NCBI GenBank assembly: GCA_038049695.1
Contig: CP142452.1
Coordinates: 68,019,501 to 68,083,500 of the forward strand
Source of the DNA: Cinnamomum chago
Lineage: Eukaryota; Streptophyta; Magnoliopsida; Laurales; Lauraceae
Direction: 5' to 3'
DNA length: 64,000 nt
Made by a program: the position numbers and the translations under genes
Shown: positions 32,011-45,800 of the stretch, piece after piece
Layout of the letters: every line of letters begins with the position of its first letter
Numbering within the stretch: the first letter of the stretch is position 1
The notes under the pieces: generated by a model
Databases searched by the model: none
What the model was told of the DNA's origin: nothing
The model's input: only the letters and a program-made list of their open reading frames with translations

Positions 32011-34656
32011 TTTCATTTGTCTTCGTTTAGTGGGAGTTGAGCATTGAAGGTGTGAAAGAGCTTCCAGTTGTGATTGAGTGAGAATTTAGAAGAAAAGGAA
32101 GTGCTTGGATAATGTGAATTAAGACGGAATAGAGGAGATTCATATTGGTCTCTGCATTCTTTGTGGGAATTGTGAGACCCCAATCTGCCTGATTAATCTC
32201 TTGTAGCAAGACCAGGTCAAGTGATTCTATGAGCCAATAAAGTCCGCAGGGGTTAGGGTGGAGTGCTTTGGTTAATACTGTGAGGCTTTGTCCAAGTCCC
32301 ACATCAGAAATATCTAAATCCTAACCCTCGGCTTATGAGTTAAATTCCATGTTAACTCATCATTACACGTTTTAAAGCCGTGCAGCTCCGGACCCAATAG
32401 AAATACTGAAATTAAACGTGCTGAGGAGAGAAAAATAGAAAGACGCAAGAAGTTCAAATCCTTTTAGCGGAAGATTATGAAAAGTCCTATGGAAATTTGA
32501 AAAGTTGCCAAAGACTTCTTGTCCCAAGATTATAGAATCCCAATGATAGTTATTGTCCAAAAGGGATCTTCTAATAAAGTAACACTTCTCTATTTTTCAT
32601 AGATCCCTATACTAACAATCTTTATCCACGCCATTTCCTTTGTAGAGATCTTAATTAGAGTCCTAGAACTCATTGGATTGCATGCAATTAATGTTGCTAC
32701 CCACCTCCAGGATACAACAGTCCATAGGCCACTAGTAGATACTGTCTGGTAAGTAATGGTTCAGTCCTGACCTGTTTGGCATTTAGGACAATAGTTTGGC
32801 CTTCATGAAAGAAAGAGAAGATAAGAAAAGAAACAAAAGGTCTTGTTTGGACATTTCTTAATTTTTGCAGTACATTAGCATATTTTTTAACATCTATATA
32901 TGTGCTCTTTAAATATGCTAATGTACGCAGGGAAGTGTTTGACCATTTGTGACCATGTTCATGCTCTGGTTTTTGGGGTTATTCATGAATTTTCTTACTT
33001 TGGACTAGACAATGCAACTGTACTTTAATTGTCCAATCGTTTGGTGCTCTAAAATCACAAGTTTTACACATGGATAAGTCATTTTAGTTTTGTTTTTTTG
33101 TTATAGGTCAGGCCTAATAATGATATACTATGCATTTGGTTAAGAGGTTTTATAATTCTTTGGCCATGATGGGTTAACATTTGTGATTAAGAATGTAACT
33201 CAATATTTTAATGTGTAAGAGGACATGTTTATGTTAAGTAAATAAACTATTGGATGACCAATCTTGTTTATTTATATGATTAGATCACGGCCTCGGCTCC
33301 CACTTGGACATGACTTATTGTCTGCTTTTGTCATCAACATTCTTGATCAATATGGCTCATGATGATGATGATAATGATGATGATGATTAAGAAATTTGGC
33401 CCACCAGTGATACTTATGGTAGATATGACTGATGTCATGTGAACTTTTCCTTATTTAGGGGCTTAGCCTGTGAGGTGAAGTCATTTTGACCACCAATTAT
33501 ATTCTAAATAAGATACCTGATAAGAAAACTAATGTTACGCCATTGAACATTGGAGGAGTAGAAAACCGAGCATCACTTACCTTAAAGTGTAGGGGTGTAT
33601 GGCTTTAGTTAGACTCCCTAATCCTAAAAGACCAAAATTGGGTCAAAGAGGCTTTTTCTTTTTAAACCGAGATGCAATATATATATATATAGGAGCCAGC
33701 TCTCCTAAGCTCAAGCTTAGGATAAGGTAAACTCAAATGTGTGGTGGGGCCTCTTCGGGGACCCACATATATACATATATACACACACGTCCAAGCAATT
33801 TTTAGGAGAAAACGCTCCTCCTCATTTGGCCCACTGGGATGCATGATGATCATGAATGTCCATTGGATGGAAAGATCCATATGAGGTATGCCTATATGCA
33901 AAATCTTGATTCCATACGATCATCCTAATATTTTGATCCATGACTCTAAAATTTAATGATTTAGAGGCATCATTTGATCATGATTTCAATCCAACGGTGA
34001 GGAAAAATTAGATGAATGTCAAATTCGAACTTGTAATTATTCATGGGGAGGTAGTGTGTGTGAAAAGACTAGATTGATTCAAGATGGGCCCCATGACAAA
34101 AAAAAAAAAAAAGGGGTGGAAAAGGGGACGTTTTTAAAGTACGCCATTTTTTAGAATTTCCCGTATATGTGTATAAATGTATATGAATAGTATATATATA
34201 TATATATTATACATGAATATTACTCCAACAAAAGCTAATAAAAAATGGAATTGAACAAAAAGGATTAGCGGTCCAAATTGGATAGGAAGGAGAGGAGAAC
34301 TTTCAAAGAAAGAGAACTTATGACCATGGAGTGCCAATCTGAAATAGCAATAAGCTTGAAAGGCTTCTGATTTTCAAAAACCCATTTTGTCTAGCCAGCC
34401 CAATTGTCAATTCGGCATAAGGAAGGCAATGCCAAGACCTTTCCTTCCAAGAGAATCACTACACCTAGTTAGGGATAGCCATCTAGAAGAAGCTTATAAA
34501 GATGCAGGCAGGGGATGATCAACACTTGCAATGAGGCATCTCCAAATTGCACAGGCAAAACCACATTAGAAAAAAGGTGGGTATTGATCTCACTGCATTT
34601 GAGGCACATGAGGCAGCAGCACAATGTGATAATCAGTTGGAAGGTATAGATGGACA
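32011..34656. other. Intergenic sequence
   Basis: No gene recognised. It contains a CCCACATC-type motif near 32300 as seen in small plant LTR elements, a GAT repeat at 33361-33390, TA runs at 33678-33692 and 34192-34207, and an A run at 34099-34112. Confidence 0.45.
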
Positions 34657-35457
34657 TACGGGTGAAAATCTGGGCTGTGCCGGCACTGAAGTTGGGCCCA
34701 GACGTGCCCGGGCCGGGCCGGCACGGCCCATGATAATTATGCGGGCCATGCCGTGCCTGGCCCAAGGCCTCTGGGGTCAGCCCAGCACGGCCCAGGGCAT
34801 GGCTATGGTCGTGCCGTGCTGGGCCGGGCCCTAGTCACGCCTGGGCCGTGCAGCCCGTGGGCGGCCCACATATCCCCCTCCCCCGTTTTTTTTTTGTTTT
34901 TTTTAAGTTCTTTAAGTCTTAGAGATAACACTAATGATGTTTTGAAAAAATACATCAAATAAATTGTATTTCCTTGAAATTTAAGTTACAAAAGTTCAAA
35001 AAATTTAAAGTTTGAACTTGGATCAATATATATAATGAAATTCAAACCTTATGATAAATGAAAAAAGAATTACAATGTTGCATCATGAAAAACTTCTAAA
35101 AAATCTCTTATTATCTCAAGAAGGGTCCATTTATCATCACTTATAAAAATATTTTCATGCTCCAAATAAAGTTGACAATATTGATTTAGTGCCACTTTAT
35201 AGGCAGATGATTCTTTTAACATTTTATAGGTAAAATTTCATCGATGCTTTACATCATATGATATTTTCTTAGGTCTTTGATTCAAATTTACACATGTCCC
35301 TCCACCATTGTTTTCGCGAGGGAGAACAAAAAATGTATCCTACAATCTATTTAATAATCTCTAAATTATCTCTAATTAATTTCACCCCTACTTGTACGAT
35401 AAGATTTATAACGTGGCATGCACATCTATTGTGAAATAGATCTCCATTTAAATCAAG

Positions 35458-35775
35458 TTAAATCGAATGTTTTAGTAAATCTACTGCGACATTGTTAGTG
35501 CTTGCATTATCTAAAGTTATAGAAATTATTTTATTTTCAATTTTATATTCTCTAAGTTTTTCAAGGATGGTGGACCCTATCCTAGCACCAGTGTGTGGAA
35601 ATTCTAGCATAGAAAATGAAATCATTCTTTTCTGCATCACCCAATCACTATCAATATAATGTGATGTGATTGCAATGTACCCCACATTTTGTTTAGAGGT
35701 CCATAAATCTGAAGTTAAAGCCACTTTTCCAGGTAAATTTTCAAAAATATTTTTTAAATTCTCTTTATCTTTCAA
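35458..35775 (-). pseudogene. hAT transposase fragment, catalytic part
   Basis: A 105-residue open stretch contains KVALTSDLWTS, GYIAITSHYID and ITLDNASTNN, the conserved core of plant RICESLEEPER-like hAT transposases. The TSDLWTS Asp and the LDNAS Asp correspond to catalytic-core positions of the family. The C-terminal dimerisation region is decayed (frameshifts below 35458). Confidence 0.85.
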
Positions 35776-35994
35776 AAAAGTTTTTATTGCATCATTTCTA
35801 GCAGTAACTCTAGATATTTTTTGCTATAAAGGAACAAAGGCAGACCTCAAAAATCTTTCAAAATATCGGTCTTCGGAAAGTATAAATGGATATTGGCGAC
35901 AAATTATAAACTTAATAAGTTGATATCTAGCACTAGTAGGGTCATAACTAAAAATTCCTAAACCGCCAGATGAATTTGTTTGAGAAAATTGTGT

Positions 35995-36213
35995 TTAAAC
36001 CATCCCACGGTTCCCACCTCTTTCCCCATCGTTAGCGGTATTAGTGTGTTTGAGCATACACTTTTTCATGTGTCTACTAAGGTGGACAGTGCCGCTTGAT
36101 GATTTGCCACTGAGGAGATCTTTGGAAAAATTACATTGTGCCTTTTCCTCTGTTCCTCCCATGGGACTTGGGATAGTAACTTTGACAAAATAAGTCCATA
36201 CAAGAGAAGTCAA
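35995..36213 (-). pseudogene. hAT transposase N-terminal BED zinc-finger remnant
   Basis: The reading SLVWTYFVKV ... KAQCNFSKDL ... GTVHLSRHMKKC has the layout of a BED finger (Cys-x2-Cys ... His-x4/5-Cys). The second zinc Cys is replaced by Ser (CNFS instead of CxxC), so the finger is probably non-functional. Confidence 0.75.
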
Positions 36214-36699
36214 TCTTGATTTTCTCTTCTTTTTAGTTGTAGAAACCGAAAATGCAGGATTTGGGGGACTATTACTGTCTACTTCTATGCCCTGACTTTA
36301 ATCTAAATGAATAAATCCAGGATCTTCTTCATTTAGAGAGAAGTCAAGGTTGAAAGGTTGTGATGGTCCAGTCATTTTTCTAAATAAAAGATATAGCTTT
36401 TTGTGTGTGTGTGTGGGGGGGGGGATTTTTGAAAAAATAGTCGTTGGGGCGGGCCTGGGGCACAGGCCAGCACGGCACGGATTTTTAACCGTGCCGGGCC
36501 TGGCAGCCCTGGCCCAGTGGGACTGCCAAGCCGGGCCGAGCCGGCCCGTTGACCAAGTCAACTTGCCCAAGCACGGGCCAGGCACGGTTTTTTCGTGTCG
36601 GGCCTGTGCTGGGCTTGGGCCGCCCTCCCAGATTTTCACCCCTAGATGGACATAATGTAAACTCTAAAGAAAATTGATTTGGAGATCTAAGAAATAAGA

Positions 36700-37080
36700 C
36701 TAATACAACTATGGGTTGCAAGTTTATTGCCCCTATAAAGCTAGAGGCATAGAGACGGTGTAGTCTATGAACGAACTTATAGAAATTCCAATTGGCCTAG
36801 ACAAATGCCATCAATTTCTTCGCATTATTATAGTACTTATACGCTATCACAGATGCAAAAGTAAACTGTACATTGGTAAGTCCAAGTATATTGAACTAAG
36901 ATATAGCTAAGTGGTTGGATTGCTCAAATCCGATTTTAACGCACTTGTTTATGTGAGGACAAGTGATAACTTGGCAAATCCCTTGACTAAAGGCCTTCCA
37001 AATGATGATGTTTATAAAACCTCTATGATAAACCCACAGATTAATCACTTATAATAGAAACTCGACCCGATATTTGTACC
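36700..37080 (+). pseudogene. Ty1/copia pol relic (RNase H C-terminal end)
   Basis: Plus-strand readings give RCKSKLYIGKSKYIELRYS, then a stop, then LVYVRTSDNLANPLTKGLP in a neighbouring frame. This is the ending of copia RNase H domains (KSKHIELR ... DNLADPLTKGL). It is broken by stop and frameshift. The hAT element lies immediately to its left. Confidence 0.72.
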
Positions 37081-37474
37081 ACAAATCCTGAGTTAAATGG
37101 GAAAAGTATATAATCAATATGTGATCGACAATTCCCCGTTATCGAGTGTTCAATTCTTAGGGGATGATAGCTAGAGTGGTGAAAAACAGAGGGATAGAGC
37201 TTACACTACCTTTTTTCTGCAATAGAAAAAGGCCGCACTAAATTTGCATTTTCATCCACCACCAGATTAGAAATAGTGCTTGGACCTATAATGAATACAA
37301 GGAGGATGAGTCGGCCTCTTAATGAAGTTATAGGAATGCCTCTTGCAGGTCCACCTATATGAATGTATCAGTGCCATCACTTTATGTGGTGATTAGGTTT
37401 TCCTTTAAAGCGTTCATGCAGCTAGAATATAGACACATGGCCTCAGTTAGTGTTGACTTCATCTTAATTTTAAA
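37081..37474. other. Sequence after the copia relic
   Basis: Could include remains of the copia 3' LTR, but I see no pair or clear ends. Confidence 0.3.
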
Positions 37475-37567
37475 GGGAGCATCTCTTACCTTACTATATG
37501 TGTGAATGTGAGGGCCCCCAACCCATCTCGTATTAAAATGAGAGATGCTCTCACAAAAGCATCTCCC
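37475..37567. mobile_element. Mutator-type MITE, copy 2
   Basis: 93 bp from GGGAGCATCTCT to AAAGCATCTCCC, with flanks AATTTTAAA (37466-37474) and AACTTTAAA (37568-37576) matching 8 of 9. Same family as 9074-9225. Confidence 0.75.
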
Positions 37568-38524
37568 AACTTTAAAAAGTCCAGAAATATGTGTGATAGA
37601 TTTTTTTTTGTCTTGTCACATGCAGTCTCTAATTTTTAGATATATCTATTGGACACTTCGATGGGACTTTGAGATATTATCAATGAGTTCGAGTATACAA
37701 GGTACCCTTCTATATGCATTAAATTTCATAATATCAGTAGCTGAATAATTCTCAAATGTGGGGATCATTCTTTATTTTTCAAAATTGTGAGGGTCTAGAT
37801 GCAACTTTTTAAAAGTTATGGGGTTTTTTTTTTTTTTTTTATCAGGGTCAGTTTGAGATTTTTGAAAATACAAGGGATTTTTGAAAATATTTAAAAAAAA
37901 TGAATTCCACTATCTGGATGGGTAAAACTTCATTATTGGTATTCTATTTTTCTGCCTTATATGGGGTAGCAATGTGATTTTCAGTATCAGAACTGCCTCC
38001 TTAGATTTCTTACATACGCCCAAAGTAGGGAGAAGTCCAGATCCATAGAGATCTTTAAATTGTCAATCAGAGAGGATTAAATTCTAGCCAGCATTTGATA
38101 CACAACAAGAGACTTCACCAGTTTCCCTTTCTTTTTTCTATGTTTTTCTTTTATTTGATGAAGAAGTGTGTGTACCAATCCTTGACCCTTGACCTCTTTT
38201 GAGCACTTCAAGTCATGCAATGCAACCACAGAGACACAGAAGATTTGTAAAAGCCTTCACCTTATAAATAAATAAATAAACCCACTTCTACCTCTCTCTC
38301 CACACAACCGACAACCCATGAGATGGTGAAGCTGATTTCGAGGATGAGACACTGAAACGCCCAATTTGGAAGTGGCCTATGCAAGATCCTTTAATCTGAC
38401 TCTTCATCTTCCACCCACAAACAGAGCTACAGCATCTTTGCTAACCAGTTCCAAACAGTTGCTCTGGAGATTGAATACTAGCAATGAAATAATGATTCAA
38501 CTCAAAACATCGATTTCCTCGTCC

Positions 38525-38847
38525 AGGGCCTGTTTGGATAAATGAGTAGAGTAAACTGAAGTGGATTTCAAGTGTGAACTAGAGTTAAGAGAAGTAGGTT
38601 AAAATTAAAGTAGAATACTTCACTTCACTCCCTTTATATGCTTATTTTGAAATTAAGATTTGAAATAAAATCCACTTTTAATCAAGGAAATTGAAGTAAT
38701 TTAAGTTAAAGTGAAATGGAGTACATATGGCTCACAACATTACTTCATCTATTAGGCCAGACTCATCCAAACAAGGTAGAATTGAAATTTTAGACTGTTA
38801 GAGCCCATTTAACTTTATTCTATTTTTTGGCTATCCAGACAGGCCCT
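38525..38847. mobile_element. Candidate MITE with AGGGCCTGTTTGGATA ends
   Basis: Inverted ends at 38525-38540 and 38832-38847 match 15 of 16. No target duplication is evident. A further ATCCAAACAGGCCC at about 39391-39404 could be an alternative right end of a larger element. Confidence 0.5.
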
Positions 38848-39820
38848 ATTGAATTTTGATGTTCTCTCACTCTTGAGTAGTAAAAACCACTGTTTGGTCA
38901 GAAGTTTGTATATGTGGGTGCTGGATTTGGAGAAATCAGAGTACAAGGACTGGAACTCTCTATATAAAACATGTAAAAATGGCCTGGATGCTCAAAGTTT
39001 TCTGTTGTTTTCTGTGCTAGATGAAAAGTTGGATGTGTCGTGGATGCAATAAATCCACCGGATTAGACATTGCTGGGGACAAAAGTGACGGAAAAAAAGG
39101 CAAGGCCAGGTCAACTTGCATATAAACTGAAGTACAGGCGGTTGGTTGCAGCAAAAGACCACATGCCCGCACAAAAGATCTCTCCAGCTAAACAGATTAA
39201 AAGGAAATCCAAACAACAATACTTCTGACAATCGGGGCCCATTTTGGATCCACGGATCTTTATTATCCCCTGCGGTTCGAATACCCTGTAATAATACCTG
39301 CAACCATTGCTGCAAATAACAAAAGAACTGCAGCAACACAGATCTGGACTAGTGTGTGGCTCCCCTTACTACACTCTGACGCTGATCCAAACAGGCCCGT
39401 GTTTGGTTTTAAATAATCATTTCAAAAAATCAAGCATATCCCTATTAGATCCTGGAAAAATAATAACAACTTATAATATGAGATGAAATAAGAAGAAATA
39501 AATACGACATTCAGATAATAAATCATATGATGGATCCATGTGAAAATGTTAAATTATCCAAGAGGTAGAGTAACCTTTACATAGATGGACTGTACTGTCT
39601 AAATGACTGCAACCCAGTTCAATCTACCAGTATATATAACTAATACTAAACTGCATATCAAATTAGATAGTTACATGAGCAAGCATTTCAAGTTCTGTTG
39701 CTTGATGCTCTCTTTCCTATCAATTTTAACTGCGTTGAAACTTGTTAAGAAAGATTTGAAAGGATAGCAGAGATAAAAGGGGAGAGGCAAAACGTACAAA
39801 ATAAATTGATCAGTTACACT
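38848..39820. other. Region downstream of CBP80
   Basis: Contains the CBP80 3' UTR (right part) and AT-rich intergenic sequence. A candidate AATAAA on the minus strand lies near 39258-39263. No further gene recognised. Confidence 0.4.
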
Positions 39821-42800
39821 TCACAAATCAATTGGACGACGTAAACCGCTATACACTGCTTTCCGAAATAGTGGATGCATGTCTTCTACAAAGACCTCAG
39901 CATCAAGCTTCTCAATATGAGGCCAAATCTGCAACATGCCACAGGAAATATAATAACAGGATTAGGGGGGGGGGGGGGGGGGGGGGGGGAAAGGAGCAGA
40001 AAGCTGAATGATAAGACATTGAAAGAAAATCAAATCAAATGAACCAATTTACTTTCTCTTTTCTTTTCGGAATGCAACTGGTTTTATTAAGTGGGAACAA
40101 TTCCAACAAAAGTCAGCACAACAAAATAGTTCATCAAGTTGAGTCCTCCAACACAATTTTCAAACAATTTAGCCACCCATTTTTATGAAGAGTTGATGCG
40201 AAGGTAACACCAACCGTAAAATAAGATCATGATCCATACTCGTTACCAGTGTGAATGAGATTAAAGGGCCAGACCTGCCCTCTGATCATCATTAAGCCTC
40301 ATTTATAAGGAGTAATAGTGAGATCTCTGGATCCAACAACTCCCCTAACCAATCTAATACACCAGCAAGACTAACATGTTCTCATGAACACAGTACAAAA
40401 AGAAGCTCCAATAGTGAGGCGGCATTGGATTAGCAAGATAAATCATACCCTATGATGCACGGATACTTCAAAATGGGCAACGTATCGTATCCGATACTTC
40501 CCCTTTTACATGTAAAATCCGTGTCCCTGCCGTGTCTATGTCGTGTCCGTGCCGTATCTAGGCATCATAGATCATACCAGCAAAAAAAATGACCAAGATG
40601 TATCATACCAATAGAAATCAAGAGTTGGAGGTTGCGCAATCATATGCATTTGGATATTACAAACTCTGATGTCTTTATGCATACTCACTTTTTTGCTTAT
40701 AACATTCATTAGACAGTACAAGACTACAATGATATAGAGGAAAAAATGTGCCCAGCAGAGCCAAGCGGAGCTTACCATACCCATCTTGAGCTTGGCATGA
40801 ACTTTAAACAAGCCAACATGAACAAAAGCTCACTCTTTATTAGAAAACAATATTATTAAGCATGGATTGACAATGCATAACATGGAATCAAGGTTGGGCT
40901 GGAACAAAGATCAACCAAAGCTAAAAAATTCCATTTACAAGATCTTTCAAACACCCACCCATCTTGAGATAGAGATGGTGCGTATCAGATGGGATGAGGT
41001 TCTGACAACGATGAGGATAAGTATATGGATGATATACAACAGATTTCAGTTTATCGGTGTTCTCTTACTTCTCAGTAAGTTTAGAGGGGGGAAAAGAGGA
41101 TGACTGATGGGAACCATATCTACCTCAGAAGCATATTGCCTAGAAAAGGCCTTGACATAGCCCAATGTTGTACGACACCACTGCTCTTGTTCTCCTGTGT
41201 TATAACCACTTCTTCCACTTTCTCCATTTGACTGACTGCTCAACACAATTAAAAGAAATCATCATCATCATCATCATCATCAAAGCATTGTCCCAACTAT
41301 GTTGAACACAATTGAAAGAAATGAAAAGAGAAATAATGAACAAAAAGAAAGGTTAATAAGAAAATGAGTTTTAACTTTTGACAGAACCTCATGCCTGAAA
41401 ACCCACCTTTTCTCATGTCCATTTTCTTTTTCTGCATCCATTGCTGATGGTTCATCAGCATCCACAGCCATTGCATCCGTGGAACCAGATCCCAAACCAA
41501 GCACTTCACCATTAGGAGAGACATGAGATAGGCGCTCCATGATCACATCAGCTAATCTCTTGTACAAGGAGATGAATAATGCCTGAATAGTACTATTAGT
41601 TACAATCAATCAAAAGCACTCTCAGAAAATTTAAGACCACACATTTGAAAGAAAGTTGGTTAATGAAAATGGCTTAGCTAGACAAAAACAACATAACGCG
41701 CACATGCATTCCATGGGACTGTGCACATGCAGCAACCAATAGGTCCATTATTTGGGGAAAAAGAAACCCAGAATCTTCTCTACCTCAACTTAAGACAAGC
41801 TGAAGTACTCTGAAAGAAAAGTTATTGCAGAAGCTTGATTGCAAGCACATGTGCCTAGTATCAACTGTCACAAGTTGTACTACACACAAGCATCTTGATT
41901 ACAAAAAGAACAATAATTTTAAATTCAGGTCATAATTCCATAAATACCTCATTTTCATTATGTGCTCGAGCAAGTAATGCTTCCTTGGCCTCTAAAGACT
42001 CTTGTATAGATATCTCTTCCTCTTTTGCCCTATCAGCAAAGGCTTTCAAGCGCTTCAACCTCACAGGTTTCTCAGCTTGCACAGGTTCACCATCCACAAT
42101 TTCAAGTTTTGATTCAGCAGCATCCAACTCTGCTTTAGCCATAATGGAAGAATTCTGGGCTGATACTACACTCTTCTCAAGAGAAGAAATCTCTTTTCTT
42201 AGATCACTGATACGATTATACGTCTTGTTAACCGCATTTTGAAGAATCTGCAGCATCAGCCCCCAAAAGAAAATAAGATGAACAAAGTAATGGTTTGAAT
42301 TTACAAAGAGATTTAGGGGACACAAAGATTTGTCTTCACAAAGATACATATCTGAATAGCAGCAAGCAACCATATGCCATTGAGTTGCTACATTTGCCAA
42401 CATAAGACTATGCCAATAAACAACCTGGGCCCCAAAAATTTCCTCCACCCTCGTGAAAGTTAATTACAATGTCAATCAGCCAGATCAAAATGCCACTTAT
42501 GTAAGGTGCTTCCAATGGTGAGCTCACTCATGGAGCCATATGGTGGACCAAACGGTGAGTTTCACCCACGAGAAATGTGAGTCCCCCCACCCACGCAGAC
42601 CTGTATGTTGAGACCCACCTATGGATATGTATGTGTGGTCCAGCCCATGGAGACATATGTAGGGGTGTTCATGGGCAGGGTTGGTCCAGGGCCTCCAGGC
42701 CAAGGAATATCCAGGCCTGGCCCGATGTCTAAACTCTTGGCCCAAACCCAGCTCGAGCCAACACTTGCTAACCTGAGCCCGGCCTGCCTAAAAAAGATTA

Positions 42801-45800
42801 AGCCCAAGTTGACAGTATAAGGAGAGAAAAAAAGGCCTTCTTGCAGTCTTCTAAGATGTAGCTCGACTAGTTTGGTCACTTGTGTGTCTGTGAGATGTAA
42901 TGTGTTCAAGTCCTATCGTCTTCTCTTCCTACAATTACTTTTAGGGCCGATCTGGGAAGGGCTTGGGCTCTCTACCACTGAATCCAAGCCTGACCATCTA
43001 TTAAATGGGGCCAAATTAATAACCCAAGCCCGGCCCAAGTACTAAAACCTAAGGCCCAAGCCCGGTCCAAAGCAGTCTGGGCCGAGTTCGGGCTCGGGCT
43101 GGCCAGTCCATGAACACCCACATGTATGGTGGGACCCACCAATGCGGCAGATGCATGGTAGTAGCTTCCCCTGGACGTGTATGGAGGGACCCACCCAAGG
43201 AGACCCATCTTGTTGCCCATGGAAGCATCTTAAATTTGTAAATGATGAGTGCAATGGACAGGTATTGATTGGTTACTTCAATCTGAGAGGTTGTGCGCCC
43301 CACAGTTTGATGGTGCATGGCTGGGCCCGGCGAAAGAACCTTTGTGTTATGGTCAATGGTGTGGCCCAACATTGTTAGTCTTTATGCTATGTGCAATATT
43401 GATAAAAGATCCCATTCAATGATCCAAAAGCTGGGCCCAACTGAGATTTTCAATGCTACAACAAAAATGTTGAAAACCATGGTTCTTTTTTCTTCTTTTT
43501 TTTTTGGCTACATTAGAGTCCCGAAAACACACACCCCACTCACACCCATGTCCCAACCAGCTACTCTACAAAGCTTTGGATTGTTGAAAACTATGTTAAG
43601 CTGATCAACAGAAGTCATAGAAAGGTTTCTATATAATCATTACAATTCCTTCTGACGCCTATGTAAGCTTTACAAATGCAACATCTTCTTACATATATAA
43701 GCCTTCCCTAAGGACCCATCTATTTGCATGGAATTGACTACATGGGAATTCATGGTCAAATGGGCTCCAACAAAGGACTGTTAAAGATGTCAGGGGTGAC
43801 GAATATAAGGTAAAGATGTAGACGGGATCTTGACTACCTAGTAATTTACTAGGGTGATGGCTGGGTACTCATTTCTCATCTCGTGATTTATTTTTTATTA
43901 TAAGGGAGATTATTTGATAGTCATTTTTGGATATCAACCACTCCTTCCTCATCTTTACCCAACTTTAGAAGTACAAGTCTTAGAACTCATAGGAATGTAA
44001 TTACATGATACAAATGGGCCCTAAGAGTATATTTGAAACAATGTATATGATGGTTGGTTTCCACTACAAGTCTATATGATGGTAGAACATGGTTTAGGAA
44101 AAAACCGGCCATTACCATTTCATAATGGCCGTTCCGTTGTGAAACGGTGACGACCTATGCCACTACGTTATTTTCAATATAATGGTCACAGTATAAAAAA
44201 GTTGAAAAAATCGGTCTATAACGGTCCATTACGGTCATTATTTTGAATATAACGGTCATAACGGCTGGTATTTTGAAAATAATGGCCAATTATCGGCAGA
44301 AGATGATTTTTTTTTTTAACTTTCTTTCCCTAACCATCTGTGGAGCTTCCCAAGCCTCTTTCACCAAAAATTAAAGTCATTTGCAAGAGTATGGTGGACT
44401 CACATGTGAAGGCTCCTTCCCTTCTCAACCACAACACAATACCCCTATGTCCATTTTCTAATGCTTTCACTAATTAATTCATCTTGATGTAGTAGTAAAT
44501 GTTACTTAAAATTTCGAATTCACTTCCAACTTGGTAATCGGGTACTACACTACTACTACTAGTTTCTTGACTTTCAAGTGTTAACACTAATGGTTCAATG
44601 CATGCCAAAAAATTTGTGATATTTCAACTTATTTTAATATATACATGTAAATCTATTTAATTAAGAATAGACTTCACAAATTTCAGAAAAGACAGCGATA
44701 CAGGATGTTATGACTAAGGGGGACCAATCTTTTACTTAAAGTGTCTACTAATGGGGAAAAAACAATGTTTTCTATCATTTTATAGTATGCTGGATTTTTT
44801 AGATGTTTTTTCAGATTCTTTTGGGGCAAACTAAAAATTTGCACTGCAATGAACTGCAAAGAGATGCCGTGTCACAACTGTTTTTAGGGTCGACTGCAAT
44901 TTTGAACCATGCAGCAGAGATAATGTAACTCGTGATTTTATGTCTATGATGGCAGAGATGATATAACTTAAAATTTTATAGTCAGAGTAGCAATAAACTA
45001 TATAACAAGGACCTAGAAAATAACATTTTGATACATGAAGCAGACATGTTGGACATATTGACACAACCATTAAGATAGTAGGAAAAATCTAAAAAAATAA
45101 AAAATAAATAAATAAAATTTTGTTCGGTTTTTTTATTTCTTTGGTAGAAAAATTTGTTTGTTCTTATATTCTTCAACACTAACCATTCTCTCTATACAAG
45201 CAATATTTTAGCTGCATTCGTATACATACTATTTACGTGTTTCAAATGGATTTCTACACATGTATATGCATTGCTTATATTTTACAATTATGCTGAAAAA
45301 ATTTATACTTTTTTCAGAAATTATCATCCATTTGCAACCAGTAAGGACTCAATGGTTTGTTCAGCTATACACAAGCTCCATGACTAAACCTCTGTCAGGG
45401 TCCAATAGAAAGTTGCATGTCATGGACCATACCACAGTCCAGAAGTAAGGTTGCATCATGACATTACGCATAAAGTAGCCAGAAACACCCCACCCCGCAC
45501 CTCCCAAATAAAAGAAAAAGAAAAAGAAAAAACCAACCCAACACACTTATCAGCAATGGATATCAGATAATAGTTTTGTGCGCATGTGAGAGAGAGAGAG
45601 AACTTCAAATAGATGGCTTATAAGATAACATAAAAGTAAAGAACACACCTCCCATAGACGATCCGTTGTATGGAATTGCTCAATGTTAGCTGGAGAGAAC
45701 ACCCAGTTAACAATTGCCAAATTAGAGATCAGACGATAGCCCATCATCCGATCAATGGCAATAGCGGTCATCTGAGAACTATTCTTCCAAAATGAACTAA

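Larger units (their letters stand above)
34657..36644 (-). mobile_element. hAT transposon relic with BED-type transposase remains
   Basis: Ends TACGGGTGAAAATCTGGG (34657-34674) and CCCAGATTTTCACCCCTA (36627-36644) are inverted, 17 of 18 matching. A perfect 8-bp duplication GATGGACA lies at 34649-34656 and 36645-36652. Both subterminal regions are packed with GGGCCGGGC/CGTGCCGGGCC repeats. Transposase remains lie inside on the minus strand. At 1988 bp it is an internally decayed hAT element. Confidence 0.9.

Noticed and set aside
34753..34962. GC-rich Pro/Gly frames near 34.5-34.9 kb and 36.3-36.7 kb
   Set aside because: They are translations of the hAT subterminal GGGCCGGGC repeats.
38525..39404. 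A single 880-bp element with GGGCCTGTTTGGAT ends
   Set aside because: The inner right end at 38847 pairs as well and gives a MITE-like size. Without a duplication at either site I kept the shorter call and noted the alternative.
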